This document shows, one piece after another, positions 1 through 5,656 of a stretch of 10,516 nt of DNA. The position numbers and the translations under genes were made by a program. The stretch is from CBFGTJ01 sp965651815 (GTDB lineage: Bacteria > Actinomycetota > Acidimicrobiia > Acidimicrobiales > Microtrichaceae): assembly GCA_965651815.1 (NCBI GenBank), contig CBFGTJ010000112.1:1-10516 (forward strand). The letters run 5' to 3'. The notes under the pieces are model-generated. The model did no database searches and was not told where the DNA came from. It saw nothing but the letters and a program-made list of their open reading frames with translations. Position 1 is the first letter of the stretch. Each line of letters begins with the position of its first letter.

Positions 1-99
1 GAGCGCGGACCTCCCCCGGGAGCACGCCGCCCCCGACCAGGGCGCCCCCGGCGTGCGAACCCACCCGGACGGTGCCGGATCCGTCACGTCACCCGCGCA
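1..99. other. Left-edge sequence, unassigned
   Basis: This stretch lies downstream of the stop of the LPFTG surface-protein gene. Open frames with GC-rich third positions run off the edge on both strands. One minus-strand frame opens with a GTG at 85-87 and another with a GTG at 62-64, so a further minus-strand gene may begin here, but neither start has a Shine-Dalgarno sequence and too little is visible to identify a product. An inverted repeat GACGG-N8-CCGTC (68-85) follows the stop of the surface-protein gene by about 15 bases and could be a weak terminator stem. It has no T-tract, so I do not call it as one. Confidence 0.3.
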
Positions 100-999
100 T
101 CAGGCCCCGTCGGTGGCCCGGGACCTCCGGTACAGCTCGCCGCCCGCGGCGAGCAGCAGGACACCGAGCAGGACGTAGGGCCACGGGTTGCCCCCGGTGA
201 ACGGCAGGGACCCGCCGCCACCGGGCCGTTGGGTCCGGCCCGCGACGCTGACGGGCGCCGCCTCCACCGGATCGGCCGGGGCGCGCCGTTCCACGACCGT
301 GACCGGCGCGCTCAGCGTCAGCGGGCGCGTGGTCGCGGAGGTGGCGTTCATCGCGACGACCGTGTGCTCGCCGAGCGACGCGTCCATGGGGATCCGCACG
401 ACGACGTCGATGGCGCCAGCGGCGTCCGTCCGAACGTTCGCGAGGATCCGCGGCGTCGAGTAGAGCATCACGGCCACCTGCTCGCCGGCCGCCCAGCCGT
501 CGCCGGTGACCCGGGTGGTCCCGCCCCGCACCACCACGTTCGGGTCGACCGACAGCGGGCCGTCCGACGCGGGCAGCCGGGCGGGCGGCAGCACGTCGAC
601 GTGCGCCGTCGAGTAGTGGAAGCCGCCGCCGAGCGAGTACCCGTCGTAGCCGTCGTACCCGTCGTAGCCGCTGTACGCGCCCAGGCAGCGCGCCTGCACC
701 GGGTAGCGACCGGGACGGGTGTTGGACGGGACCGTGATCGCCACCGACCAGTTGCCGGCCCCGTCGGCGGCGGGCGGCACCGGTGTCGCGAGCGGGGCCT
801 CCCCGTCGGCGGTCAGCAGCGCGACGGCCGGCTGGCCGTCGATGCAGCCGGTGCCCGACACCGTGAACGACCCGCCCGGCGCGACGGGCGAACCGGTGAC
901 GGTCAGCTGCCGCTCCGCCTGGGCCCCCGCAGGCGGCGCGAGCGAACAGAGCAGCGCCGCCGCGACCGCGGCGACGACCAAGGTCCTCGAAGTGCGCAT
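100..999 (-). CDS. Secreted LPXTG (LPFTG) cell-wall-anchored protein with GYD repeat
   Basis: A predicted surface protein of 299 residues, probably exported by Sec and linked to the cell wall by a sortase. Residues 1-26 or 1-28 form a signal peptide: Arg at 2 and 5, a hydrophobic core, then AGA-Q or AQA-E cleavage sites. Two beta-rich Ig-like modules follow, about 31-105 and 130-235; C52 and C105 are the only cysteines of the mature part and could pair. Between them is a Gly-Tyr-Asp repeat (109-121). The C-terminus has LPFTG at 265-269, a hydrophobic stretch and an Arg-rich tail, the standard sortase signal. The ATG at 999 is chosen because it opens the signal peptide and is preceded by a GGGAGAGG-like Shine-Dalgarno. 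Longer in-frame extensions (to 1554) run antisense through the next gene and are rejected. No sortase gene is in the window. The ligand or role is unknown. Confidence 0.88.
   Translation of the reverse strand: MRTSRTLVVAAVAAALLCSLAPPAGAQAERQLTVTGSPVAPGGSFTVSGTGCIDGQPAVALLTADGEAPLATPVPPAADGAGNWSVAITVPSNTRPGRYPVQARCLGAYSGYDGYDGYDGYSLGGGFHYSTAHVDVLPPARLPASDGPLSVDPNVVVRGGTTRVTGDGWAAGEQVAVMLYSTPRILANVRTDAAGAIDVVVRIPMDASLGEHTVVAMNATSATTRPLTLSAPVTVVERRAPADPVEAAPVSVAGRTQRPGGGGSLPFTGGNPWPYVLLGVLLLAAGGELYRRSRATDGA
637..675 (-). repeat. 9-bp tandem repeat encoding Gly-Tyr-Asp units
   Basis: About four copies of a 9-base unit (consensus on + strand ccgtcgtag/c) inside the LPFTG gene encode the alternating pattern YSGYDGYDGYDGY, residues 109-121. 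Copies differ by one or two bases, mainly TAC/TAT-type and Ser/Asp codon changes. The repeat sits in the linker between the two Ig-like modules. A run of Tyr and Gly suggests a flexible, sticky linker; its copy number could vary by slippage. Confidence 0.85.
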
Positions 1000-1049
1000 C
1001 TTCCTCTCCCCAGTGACGCGACTGCCGCGCCCTCCGCACGGCACGCAGG

Positions 1050-1055
1050 AGACTA
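1050..1055 (-). promoter_or_regulatory. Candidate -10 box for the LPFTG protein gene
   Basis: On the minus strand TAGTCT fits the actinobacterial TANNNT -10 pattern and lies 50 bases before the ATG at 999, predicting a leader of roughly 40-45 bases that contains the Shine-Dalgarno. At the -35 distance (1073-1078) there is no TTGACA; instead a 10-bp perfect palindrome CGTGCGCACG covers 1073-1082, which could be a regulator site or chance in such GC-rich DNA. Confidence 0.4.
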
Positions 1056-1093
1056 CGCGCGCGGGTCGTTCGCGTGCGCACGATCTTGGGCGC

Positions 1094-1918
1094 TCACCCG
1101 AGCCGGCGCAGCTCCTCCTCCGCGTCGCGCAAGCTCGCGACCGCGTCCTCGTGGGCCTGCGCCAGCTCCTCGAGCTCCGCCTCCAGGCGCCGGTGCGCCT
1201 CCCGAGCCCGCTCGAGCGCGGCCTCCGCGTCGCGCACCCCGTCCAGCGCAGCGGCGACCCGCTCCTCCGCGGCCGCTCGCCGTGCCGCTGCGGCTGCCCG
1301 TTCGTCGGCTGCCCGCTCGGCGGCTGCCCGCTCGGCGGCAGCGCGCTCGTCGGCAGCCCTCTCGTCGGCGGTCGCATCCGGGGCCGTCGCCTCGCCCGTC
1401 GCCGCGAGCGAGGCCGCGAGTGCGACGTCGAGCGAGCCGAGCGCCTCCAACCCCGACCGGGCCTCGGGCGGCCGGTCGAGGCGCGCCGCGAGCAGCTCCG
1501 CACCGACCTCCTCGTCACCCGCGGCGGCCGACAGGGCGTCGAGCAGCACGGCACGGTCGCCGGTCGAGCCGCGCTCGTCGAGCAACCGCTCCGCCAGGCC
1601 GGCGACGCGGTGGAGCGCGTCGTTGCGCGCCTGCAGCGCGCCGCGCAGGTCGGCCGAGCCGCCCGAGAGCGCCTGCTCCTGCGCCGCGGCCGCGGCGCGG
1701 CCCAGCTCGAGCAGCTCCTCGACCTCGGCTCGGTGCCGGCGTACGACCTGGTTCAGCGCCCACGCCGTCACCGTCGGGCGCCGCAGCTTGCGCACCGCCG
1801 TGGCACCTGCCCGGTCGCCCTGCTCGCGCAGCCGCTTGGCCAGCTGGTCCCGGGCGGCGACGAACGCACCCGGCTCCAGGTCGTACAGCTCGTCCACCCC
1901 GTCCACGTCGTCGGCCAC
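1094..1918 (-). CDS. Ku-adjacent Ala/Glu/Arg-rich coiled-coil protein, function unknown
   Basis: A predicted cytoplasmic protein of 274 residues with no recognised catalytic motif. The N-terminal ~115 residues look like a compact helical domain (LYDLEPGAFVAARDQLAKRL, then KLRRPTVTAWALNQVVRR), a pattern I associate with conserved hypothetical proteins of Actinobacteria. Residues 184-208 are five Ala-rich pentapeptide repeats of the A-D/A-E-R-A type, and 209-274 is a strongly charged helix likely to form a coiled coil. The GTG at 1918 is preferred over the ATG at 1963 because the intervening 15 codons have poor GC at third positions and an odd composition (CKPRC); a degenerate AANNNT box sits 6 bases upstream. 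The gene diverges from ku; if the ATG were used, the two start codons would overlap on CATG. A role linked to Ku or DNA ends is inference from position only. Confidence 0.8.
   Translation of the reverse strand: MADDVDGVDELYDLEPGAFVAARDQLAKRLREQGDRAGATAVRKLRRPTVTAWALNQVVRRHRAEVEELLELGRAAAAAQEQALSGGSADLRGALQARNDALHRVAGLAERLLDERGSTGDRAVLLDALSAAAGDEEVGAELLAARLDRPPEARSGLEALGSLDVALAASLAATGEATAPDATADERAADERAAAERAAAERAADERAAAAARRAAAEERVAAALDGVRDAEAALERAREAHRRLEAELEELAQAHEDAVASLRDAEEELRRLG
1291..1380 (-). repeat. 15-bp tandem repeat encoding Ala-rich pentapeptides
   Basis: Six adjacent 15-base units beginning at 1291, 1306, 1321, 1336, 1351 and 1366 share the core cggc(t/a)gcccgctcg; the second and third are identical and the last is degenerate. 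On the minus strand they encode A-D/A-E-R-A pentads (residues 184-208 of the coiled-coil protein). A five-residue period is unusual for a coiled coil (normally seven), so this segment may be a straight charged helix or spacer that grew by slippage. Confidence 0.85.
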
Positions 1919-1961
1919 GCAACGAGGTTTGCACCGCTGCGGGCGGGGTAGGTCATCGGCC
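1919..1961 (+). promoter_or_regulatory. Divergent start region of ku and the coiled-coil gene
   Basis: The 43 bases between the two divergent starts. On the plus strand TAGGTC (1949-1954) lies 7 bases before the ku ATG, a near match to TANNNT with the last T missing; ku has no good Shine-Dalgarno, so a leaderless transcript is plausible. On the minus strand AAACCT (1925-1930) lies 6 bases before the GTG at 1918. Both boxes match only two of the three key positions. A possible -35 TTGCAC (1929-1934) has a spacer of only 14 bases. Confidence 0.35.
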
Positions 1962-2900
1962 ATGGCGAGAGCGATCTGGACCGGCGCGGTCAGCTTCGGT
2001 CTGGTGAACGTCCCGGTGAAGCTGTTCAGCGCCACCGAGCAGAAGGACGTCGCGTTCCACCAGCTGAGCAAGGACACCGGCGAGCGCATCCGTTACCGGC
2101 GGGTGACCGACACCAGCGACGACGAGGTGCCGTACGCGGACATCGTCAAGGGCTACGAGCTCGACGACGGCCGCTACGTCGTGGTCACCCCCGAGGAGCT
2201 CGAGGCGGTCGAACCGGGTCGGTCGCGCACGATCGACATCGAGGACTTCGTCGACCTCGACGAGCTCGACCCCGTCCACTTCGAGAAGAGCTACTACCTC
2301 GCGCCCGCCGGCAAGGAGGCCGCGAAGCCCTACGAGCTGCTGCGCACCGCACTCGAACGCTCGAACAAGGTCGCGATCGCGCGGTTCGTGCTGCGCACCA
2401 AGCAGTACCTGGCCGCGGTGCGCTCGAACGGGCGGGTGCTGGTGCTCGAGACGATGTTCTTCCCCGACGAGGTGCGGAACCCGGAGTCCGTGATCGGCGA
2501 CCTGCCCTCCGACGTGGAGCTGCGCGACCGCGAGATCGCGATGGCGGAGCAGCTGATCGAGTCGTTGACCACCTCGTGGGACCCGGACCGCTACCACGAC
2601 ACCTACCGCGAGCGGGTGCTCGACCTCATCGAGAGCAAGGCGAAGGGCGAGGAGGTCGTGGTCGAGGAGGAGGAGCGACCGGCGGAGGTCGTGGACCTCA
2701 TGGAGGCCCTCCAGGCGAGCCTGGAGAAGGCACGCGGCGGCGACACCGACGGGTCCCGAGCCGCGTCCCGGTCGCCCCGCCCGGACCGTTCGACGCGCAG
2801 CCGGAGCGAGCTCTACGAGGAGGCCCAGGAGCGCGACATCCGTGGCCGGTCCTCCATGTCGAAGGACGAGCTCGCGAAGGCGCTCGACGAGGCCAGCTGA
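1962..2900 (+). CDS. ku: Bacterial Ku protein, non-homologous end joining
   Basis: Ku binds broken double-stranded DNA ends as a homodimeric ring and recruits the ligase LigD for end joining. The 312-residue product opens with the hallmark ARAIWTGAVSFGLVNVPVKL and carries the Ku core through about residue 255 (Y-E-L-D-D-G-R-Y-V-V-V-T-P-E-E-L at 65-80, KSYYLAP at 109-115, LVLETMFFPDEVR near 160-172). A highly acidic stretch (228-245) follows, then a Ser/Arg-rich linker (259-281) and a SAP/Rho_N-like tail with LYEEAQERDIRGRSSMSKDEL (284-304), a helix-extended-helix DNA-binding fold seen in some actinobacterial Ku proteins. It is longer than the roughly 270-residue mycobacterial form because of this tail. 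The ATG is fixed by the conserved N-terminus. No ligD is in the window, so it must be elsewhere if the pathway is complete. Confidence 0.97.
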   Translation: MARAIWTGAVSFGLVNVPVKLFSATEQKDVAFHQLSKDTGERIRYRRVTDTSDDEVPYADIVKGYELDDGRYVVVTPEELEAVEPGRSRTIDIEDFVDLDELDPVHFEKSYYLAPAGKEAAKPYELLRTALERSNKVAIARFVLRTKQYLAAVRSNGRVLVLETMFFPDEVRNPESVIGDLPSDVELRDREIAMAEQLIESLTTSWDPDRYHDTYRERVLDLIESKAKGEEVVVEEEERPAEVVDLMEALQASLEKARGGDTDGSRAASRSPRPDRSTRSRSELYEEAQERDIRGRSSMSKDELAKALDEAS

Positions 2901-2929
2901 CGCGAGACCCGGCGTCAGCCGCCCAGACC

Positions 2930-3019
2930 TGGCGGAAGGAGGGGGATTCGAACCCCCGGGACCCGTGAAGGCCCAACGGTTTTCAAGACCGTCGCATTCG
3001 TCCGCTCTGCCATCCTTCC
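2930..3019 (-). tRNA. tRNA-Ser (anticodon UGA), CCA encoded
   Basis: The minus strand folds as a class II tRNA: acceptor GGAAGGA/TCCTTCC, D stem GCA/TGC, anticodon stem ACGGT/ACCGT with loop CTTGAAA giving anticodon UGA (2983-2985), a long variable arm GGGCC-loop-GGTCC, and T arm GGGGG-TTCGAAT-CCCCC. The long variable arm and anticodon identify serine, reading UCA and probably other UCN codons. Discriminator G is at 2933 and CCA is encoded at 2930-2932; without CCA the gene is 2933-3019. It lies 40 bases downstream of pheA on the same strand and converges on ku. Confidence 0.97.
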
Positions 3020-3026
3020 GCCCTCC

Positions 3027-3032
3027 AGCGTA
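3027..3032 (-). promoter_or_regulatory. Candidate -10 box of tRNA-Ser, very close to the mature 5' end
   Basis: TACGCT on the minus strand ends 7 bases before the first base of the mature tRNA, so transcription would start at or within a base or two of the mature 5' end. No clear -35 is visible upstream. Alternatively the tRNA is processed from a pheA read-through transcript. Confidence 0.45.
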
Positions 3033-3059
3033 GAGCCGGTCGGCGATGGCGCCGGACGC

Positions 3060-3989
3060 TCAGTCGCGCATCTGGGCACGGATCTCCTCGAGCCACTTGT
3101 CCGCCTCCGCGAACCGTGACTCCACCTCCGCGCGCGCCTCGTGGCCGTCACCGCCGGCCGCGGGGAAGGATCCGAGGAACTTCACTCCCGCCTGCGTGGC
3201 GTGCAGCGTGCGCAGGCAGTCCGCCACGACCGGGTCGGCCACGTGGCCGTCGAGGTCCAGCACGAAGCAGTAGTCGCCGAGCGACGTCTTCGTCGGCCTC
3301 GACAGCAGCAGCGACAGGTTGATCGAGCGCGCCGCGAACTCCTGGAGGATCGCGAGCAGCGAACCGGGACGGTCGGAGCGCTGGAACACGACGATCGAGG
3401 TCTTGTCGTGCCCCGTGCGTGCCGGCACACCGGAGCGGGCCACGACCACGAACCGGGTCTGGTTCTCCGGGTGGTCCTCGATCTCGGAGGCCGCCACCTC
3501 CAACCCGTACACCTCGGCGGCACGCGGGTTCGCGATGGCGGCCGCGGCGGGGTCGTCCCCGGTCGCGACCAGCCGCGCCGCCTCGGCGTTGGAGCTCGCG
3601 GCGACGTGGGCCACCGACGGGAGGTTCGAGCGCAGCCACCGGCGGCACTGGGAGCTCGCGACCGGGATCGCGACGATGCGCTCGACGTCCTCGAGCCGGG
3701 TCCCCGGGCGGACCAGCAGGTTCAGCGAGACCGGTTCGACGATCTCGCGCTGGATGAGCAGGTCCACGTCGAAGGCCAGGGTGTCGACGATCGCGTTCAC
3801 GCTGCCCTCGATCGCGTTCTCCACAGGCACGACGCCGAGGTCGACCCGCCCCTCGTGCACCGCGAACAGCACGTCGGTCATGAGGGGCAACGGCACGCGC
3901 TCCGCGCCGGCGAGGTCGGGGACGTCCAGGAGCGCCTGCTCCGAGAACGTCCCCTCCGGTCCGAGGTAGCCCACCCGGGTCCTGCCCAT
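3060..3989 (-). CDS. pheA: Prephenate dehydratase
   Basis: Converts prephenate to phenylpyruvate, the committed step to phenylalanine, in the cytoplasm. The 309-residue product is a monofunctional enzyme of usual size without a chorismate mutase domain. Residues 5-185 form the catalytic domain: GPEGTFSE (10-17), PVENAIEGSVN (55-65) and the active-site NQTRF (176-180). An ACT regulatory domain covers about 197-275. The Phe-binding GALV and ESRP motifs of the family appear here as GSLL (209-212) and LSRP (229-232), so the usual Glu is Leu and feedback control may differ. A C-terminal helical tail follows. The start at ATG 3989 is set by the conserved N-terminus (RVGYLGPEGTF); there is no Shine-Dalgarno but TAGCCT lies 8 bases upstream. 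A longer in-frame opening to 4328 would overlap the divergent lipoprotein gene and is rejected. Confidence 0.96.
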   Translation of the reverse strand: MGRTRVGYLGPEGTFSEQALLDVPDLAGAERVPLPLMTDVLFAVHEGRVDLGVVPVENAIEGSVNAIVDTLAFDVDLLIQREIVEPVSLNLLVRPGTRLEDVERIVAIPVASSQCRRWLRSNLPSVAHVAASSNAEAARLVATGDDPAAAAIANPRAAEVYGLEVAASEIEDHPENQTRFVVVARSGVPARTGHDKTSIVVFQRSDRPGSLLAILQEFAARSINLSLLLSRPTKTSLGDYCFVLDLDGHVADPVVADCLRTLHATQAGVKFLGSFPAAGGDGHEARAEVESRFAEADKWLEEIRAQMRD

Positions 3990-3997
3990 GGCGAGGC

Positions 3998-4003
3998 AGG
4001 CTA
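3998..4003 (-). promoter_or_regulatory. -10 box of pheA, leaderless layout
   Basis: TAGCCT on the minus strand matches TANNNT and ends 8 bases before the pheA ATG, so the transcript should begin at or next to the start codon. The expected -35 position (4021-4026) shows CCACAG, not TTGACA, and lies within the dyad at 4016-4027. Confidence 0.55.
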
Positions 4004-4015
4004 CCGGCGGTCGTT

Positions 4016-4027
4016 CCCACCTGTGGG
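4016..4027. promoter_or_regulatory. Dyad between pheA and the lipoprotein gene
   Basis: CCCAC-CT-GTGGG is a 12-bp inverted repeat in the 100-base divergent intergenic region. It covers the expected -35 positions of both promoters (4021-4026 for pheA, 4019-4024 for the lipoprotein gene). A bound protein could affect both genes, but a five-pair dyad could also arise by chance in GC-rich DNA. Confidence 0.3.
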
Positions 4028-4041
4028 CGCCCGCCCGGCCG

Positions 4042-4047
4042 TACGAT
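4042..4047 (+). promoter_or_regulatory. Candidate -10 box of the lipoprotein gene
   Basis: TACGAT matches TANNNT and lies 42 bases before the ATG at 4090, giving a leader of about 35 bases that includes the Shine-Dalgarno GGAGAGGA (4075-4082). Confidence 0.45.
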
Positions 4048-4089
4048 GTCGCCGGGACGGCCCGCACGGCCGGTGGAGAGGAACCACGC

Positions 4090-4587
4090 ATGAGCTCACA
4101 CCTCGCGCGCGCCACCGTCGTCACCCTGTGCCTCGCGACGCTCCTCGCGGGGTGCTCCGGTGGGGACCGGGGCACCAGCGCGGCGACCTCGTCGGCGAGG
4201 GAGCGGCGCGACCCGTCGACACCGGCCGAGCCGCTCCAGCTCTCCGGCACCTCGTGGCGGCTGATCTCGATGGACGACGGCCGGGACGAGGAGGACACCT
4301 CCGGCGCGGAGGTGCCGGCGGTGGTCACCTTCGACGGCGAGCGGGTCGACGTCTACGACGGCGTGAACGACGCGTCGGGGAGCTACCGGGTCGAGCGGGG
4401 GCGGCTGGCCATCGAGCTCCGCTCCCGCAGCGACGTCGCCCCCGTGGGCGAGCTGCCCCAGAACGAGCTGATCGACCTGCTGCCCTCCGCGACGTCGGTC
4501 CACGTGGACGGCGAGGTGCTCACGATCGAGCTGGAGGACGGTGGGCGGCTGCGCTTCCAGCTCGCGGTGGGCGTCGCGCCGGACTGA
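4090..4587 (+). CDS. META-like domain lipoprotein
   Basis: A predicted envelope lipoprotein of 165 residues. The signal peptide ends in the lipobox LLAGC, placing the lipidated Cys at 22; a Ser/Thr/Arg-rich spacer follows to about residue 48. The rest resembles a META/HslJ-type beta domain: LSGTSWRLISMDDG (51-64), VVTFDGERVDVYDGVNDASGSY in the middle where the family usually has a G-C-N turn (here DGVND), a PQNELIDLL segment and a final LTIELEDGGRLRF strand. The cysteine of the classic GCN motif is absent, so assignment is to the fold rather than a specific function. A Shine-Dalgarno lies 7 bases before the ATG. It diverges from pheA and converges on the desaturase gene with a 14-base gap that holds no evident terminator. 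Function unknown; members of the fold are linked to envelope stress or heat-stable inhibitors, which may not apply here. Confidence 0.85.
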   Translation: MSSHLARATVVTLCLATLLAGCSGGDRGTSAATSSARERRDPSTPAEPLQLSGTSWRLISMDDGRDEEDTSGAEVPAVVTFDGERVDVYDGVNDASGSYRVERGRLAIELRSRSDVAPVGELPQNELIDLLPSATSVHVDGEVLTIELEDGGRLRFQLAVGVAPD

Positions 4588-4601
4588 CCCGGCCGAGGGG
4601 C

Positions 4602-5582
4602 TCAGTCGCGGGGCTCGGTCCGGGAGGCGGCGTGCCGCCAGAGGGCCCGGTAGCTCGGCCACTCGAGCCCCGGCTGCACGTACCCGCAGCGCTCGAGCTC
4701 GGCCTGGAGCCGGGGCAGGTGCGCGAAGGGCACCCCGATGTCGATGTGGTGCGCGAGGTGCCAGCCCGTGTTGAACGGCACCATCCAGAACCGCGCGGTG
4801 AACGACTGGCGCACGTGGTGGGTCGTGAGCCGCCGGTCCGAGGAGGCGCCGAGGCCCCCGTGCTCCGCGACCGCGCGCAGCCGGTTCAGCACGCGCCACA
4901 CGGTCATCCACGGCAGCAGCCACATCACCGGGTAGATCCACCACCGGCCGAACGCGACCCACAGGCCGACGAAGAGGACCACCTGCCAGCCGAGGATCTT
5001 CAGCGCGATGGGCCGTGCGCGCTCGGAACGGAGCGCGAGCAGCAGGCCCTTGAGGTTCTTCCAGCCGGAGCTGCCCGTCGCGTCCCGGCGCAGCTTGCGG
5101 CGCCACGAGTCCCGGGTGATCGGGTAGCCGGCGTACAGCATGAGGTCGGGCTCGTTCGGCCCGAACTCCTCCTTGTGGTGGGCCATGTGGCCCCGCCGGT
5201 ACGCCTCGAGCGGGACGAAGGCCGGGTAGGCGATGAGCCAGGCGCCGACCCAGTCGTTGAGCTTGCGGTTCGAGAAGAGCAGGCGGTGCGCCGCCTCGTG
5301 GGCGAGGATCGAGAAGCGGGCGAACGAGCGGCCCATCAGCAGGAACGCGAGCACCCACCCGACGGGGTGGTCCCACCACGCGGCGACCGCGAGCACGCCT
5401 ACGGACTGCACCCACAGGCCCGCGACGTGGAACCAGTTCCGGACGTTCGGGATCCGGTACAGCTCGTCCCTGAGCTTCCCGACCGGCCGGCCCGTCGGGC
5501 CGAGCGACGGGGTGGGCAGGACGTCGACCAGCAGGTGCTCCGCGGGCCGCATCGTGTCGGGTTCCCTGACGACGGTGGCCAC
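4602..5582 (-). CDS. Membrane fatty-acid desaturase family protein
   Basis: A di-iron integral-membrane desaturase or hydroxylase acting on acyl chains. The 326-residue protein has the three histidine boxes in order: HEAAH (95-99), HMAHH (132-136) and HLAHH (275-279), plus an accessory EHGG at 240-243. Hydrophobic segments lie about 52-70, 73-94, 110-124, 196-211 and 214-230, giving the usual hairpin topology with all boxes on the cytoplasmic side. Substrate and double-bond position cannot be read from sequence. The start is GTG 5582; ATG 5552 (residue 11) is the alternative, but TAACGT sits exactly 6 bases before the GTG and supports it. There is no Shine-Dalgarno. The gene diverges from a PaaX-family regulator across 74 bases containing a dyad, suggesting that regulator may control it. 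Confidence 0.92.
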   Translation of the reverse strand: MATVVREPDTMRPAEHLLVDVLPTPSLGPTGRPVGKLRDELYRIPNVRNWFHVAGLWVQSVGVLAVAAWWDHPVGWVLAFLLMGRSFARFSILAHEAAHRLLFSNRKLNDWVGAWLIAYPAFVPLEAYRRGHMAHHKEEFGPNEPDLMLYAGYPITRDSWRRKLRRDATGSSGWKNLKGLLLALRSERARPIALKILGWQVVLFVGLWVAFGRWWIYPVMWLLPWMTVWRVLNRLRAVAEHGGLGASSDRRLTTHHVRQSFTARFWMVPFNTGWHLAHHIDIGVPFAHLPRLQAELERCGYVQPGLEWPSYRALWRHAASRTEPRD

Positions 5583-5588
5583 GCTCTC

Positions 5589-5594
5589 ACGTTA
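5589..5594 (-). promoter_or_regulatory. -10 box of the desaturase gene, leaderless layout
   Basis: TAACGT on the minus strand ends 6 bases before the GTG start at 5582. Its upstream half overlaps the left arm (TTACA, 5592-5596) of the 34-bp dyad, so a protein bound there should occlude this promoter. Confidence 0.55.
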
Positions 5595-5625
5595 CAACCG
5601 TCCCTCGATCGGGGGCAGTCTGTAA
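5592..5625. promoter_or_regulatory. 34-bp hyphenated dyad, candidate operator between desaturase and PaaX-like genes
   Basis: TTACA (5592-5596) is mirrored by TGTAA (5621-5625), and CGATCG (5606-5611) sits on the same centre of symmetry (5608.5), with CCC/GGG (5602-5604, 5613-5615) also paired. In all 12 of 17 base pairs are symmetric. The left arm overlaps the desaturase -10; the right arm lies at the -35 distance from the PaaX-like -10 at 5644. The AT-rich arms stand out in this GC-rich DNA. Autoregulation plus control of the desaturase by the PaaX-like protein is inference. Confidence 0.5.
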
Positions 5626-5638
5626 GGAGGCGCCGCCC

Positions 5639-5654
5639 GGGGGTAGGGTCCCCC
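5639..5654 (+). promoter_or_regulatory. -10 box of the PaaX-like gene inside a G/C dyad, leaderless layout
   Basis: TAGGGT (5644-5649) matches TANNNT and ends 7 bases before the GTG at 5657. It is framed by GGGGG (5639-5643) and CCCCC (5650-5654), an inverted repeat that could be a second regulator contact or simply low-complexity sequence. Confidence 0.5.
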
Positions 5655-5656
5655 CA

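Noticed and set aside
1291..1380. Possible CRISPR or regulatory repeat array
   Set aside because: Units are contiguous without spacers, a multiple of three long, and in frame in a coding region.
1000..1554. N-terminal extension of the LPFTG protein gene
   Set aside because: It would bury the signal peptide inside the protein and overlap the coiled-coil gene; the ATG at 999 has a Shine-Dalgarno.
229..2007. Long plus-strand open frame opposite the surface-protein and coiled-coil genes
   Set aside because: Arg/Pro/Ala-rich translation with no domain, typical of a GC-rich antisense shadow; the minus-strand genes have a signal peptide, LPFTG motif and good codon pattern.
2930..3019. tRNA-Ser as an integration site of a mobile element
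   Set aside because: No integrase, no repeated tRNA 3' end and no foreign-looking genes are nearby in the window.
4588..4601. Bidirectional terminator between the lipoprotein and desaturase genes
   Set aside because: Only 14 bases with no stable stem and no T-tract.
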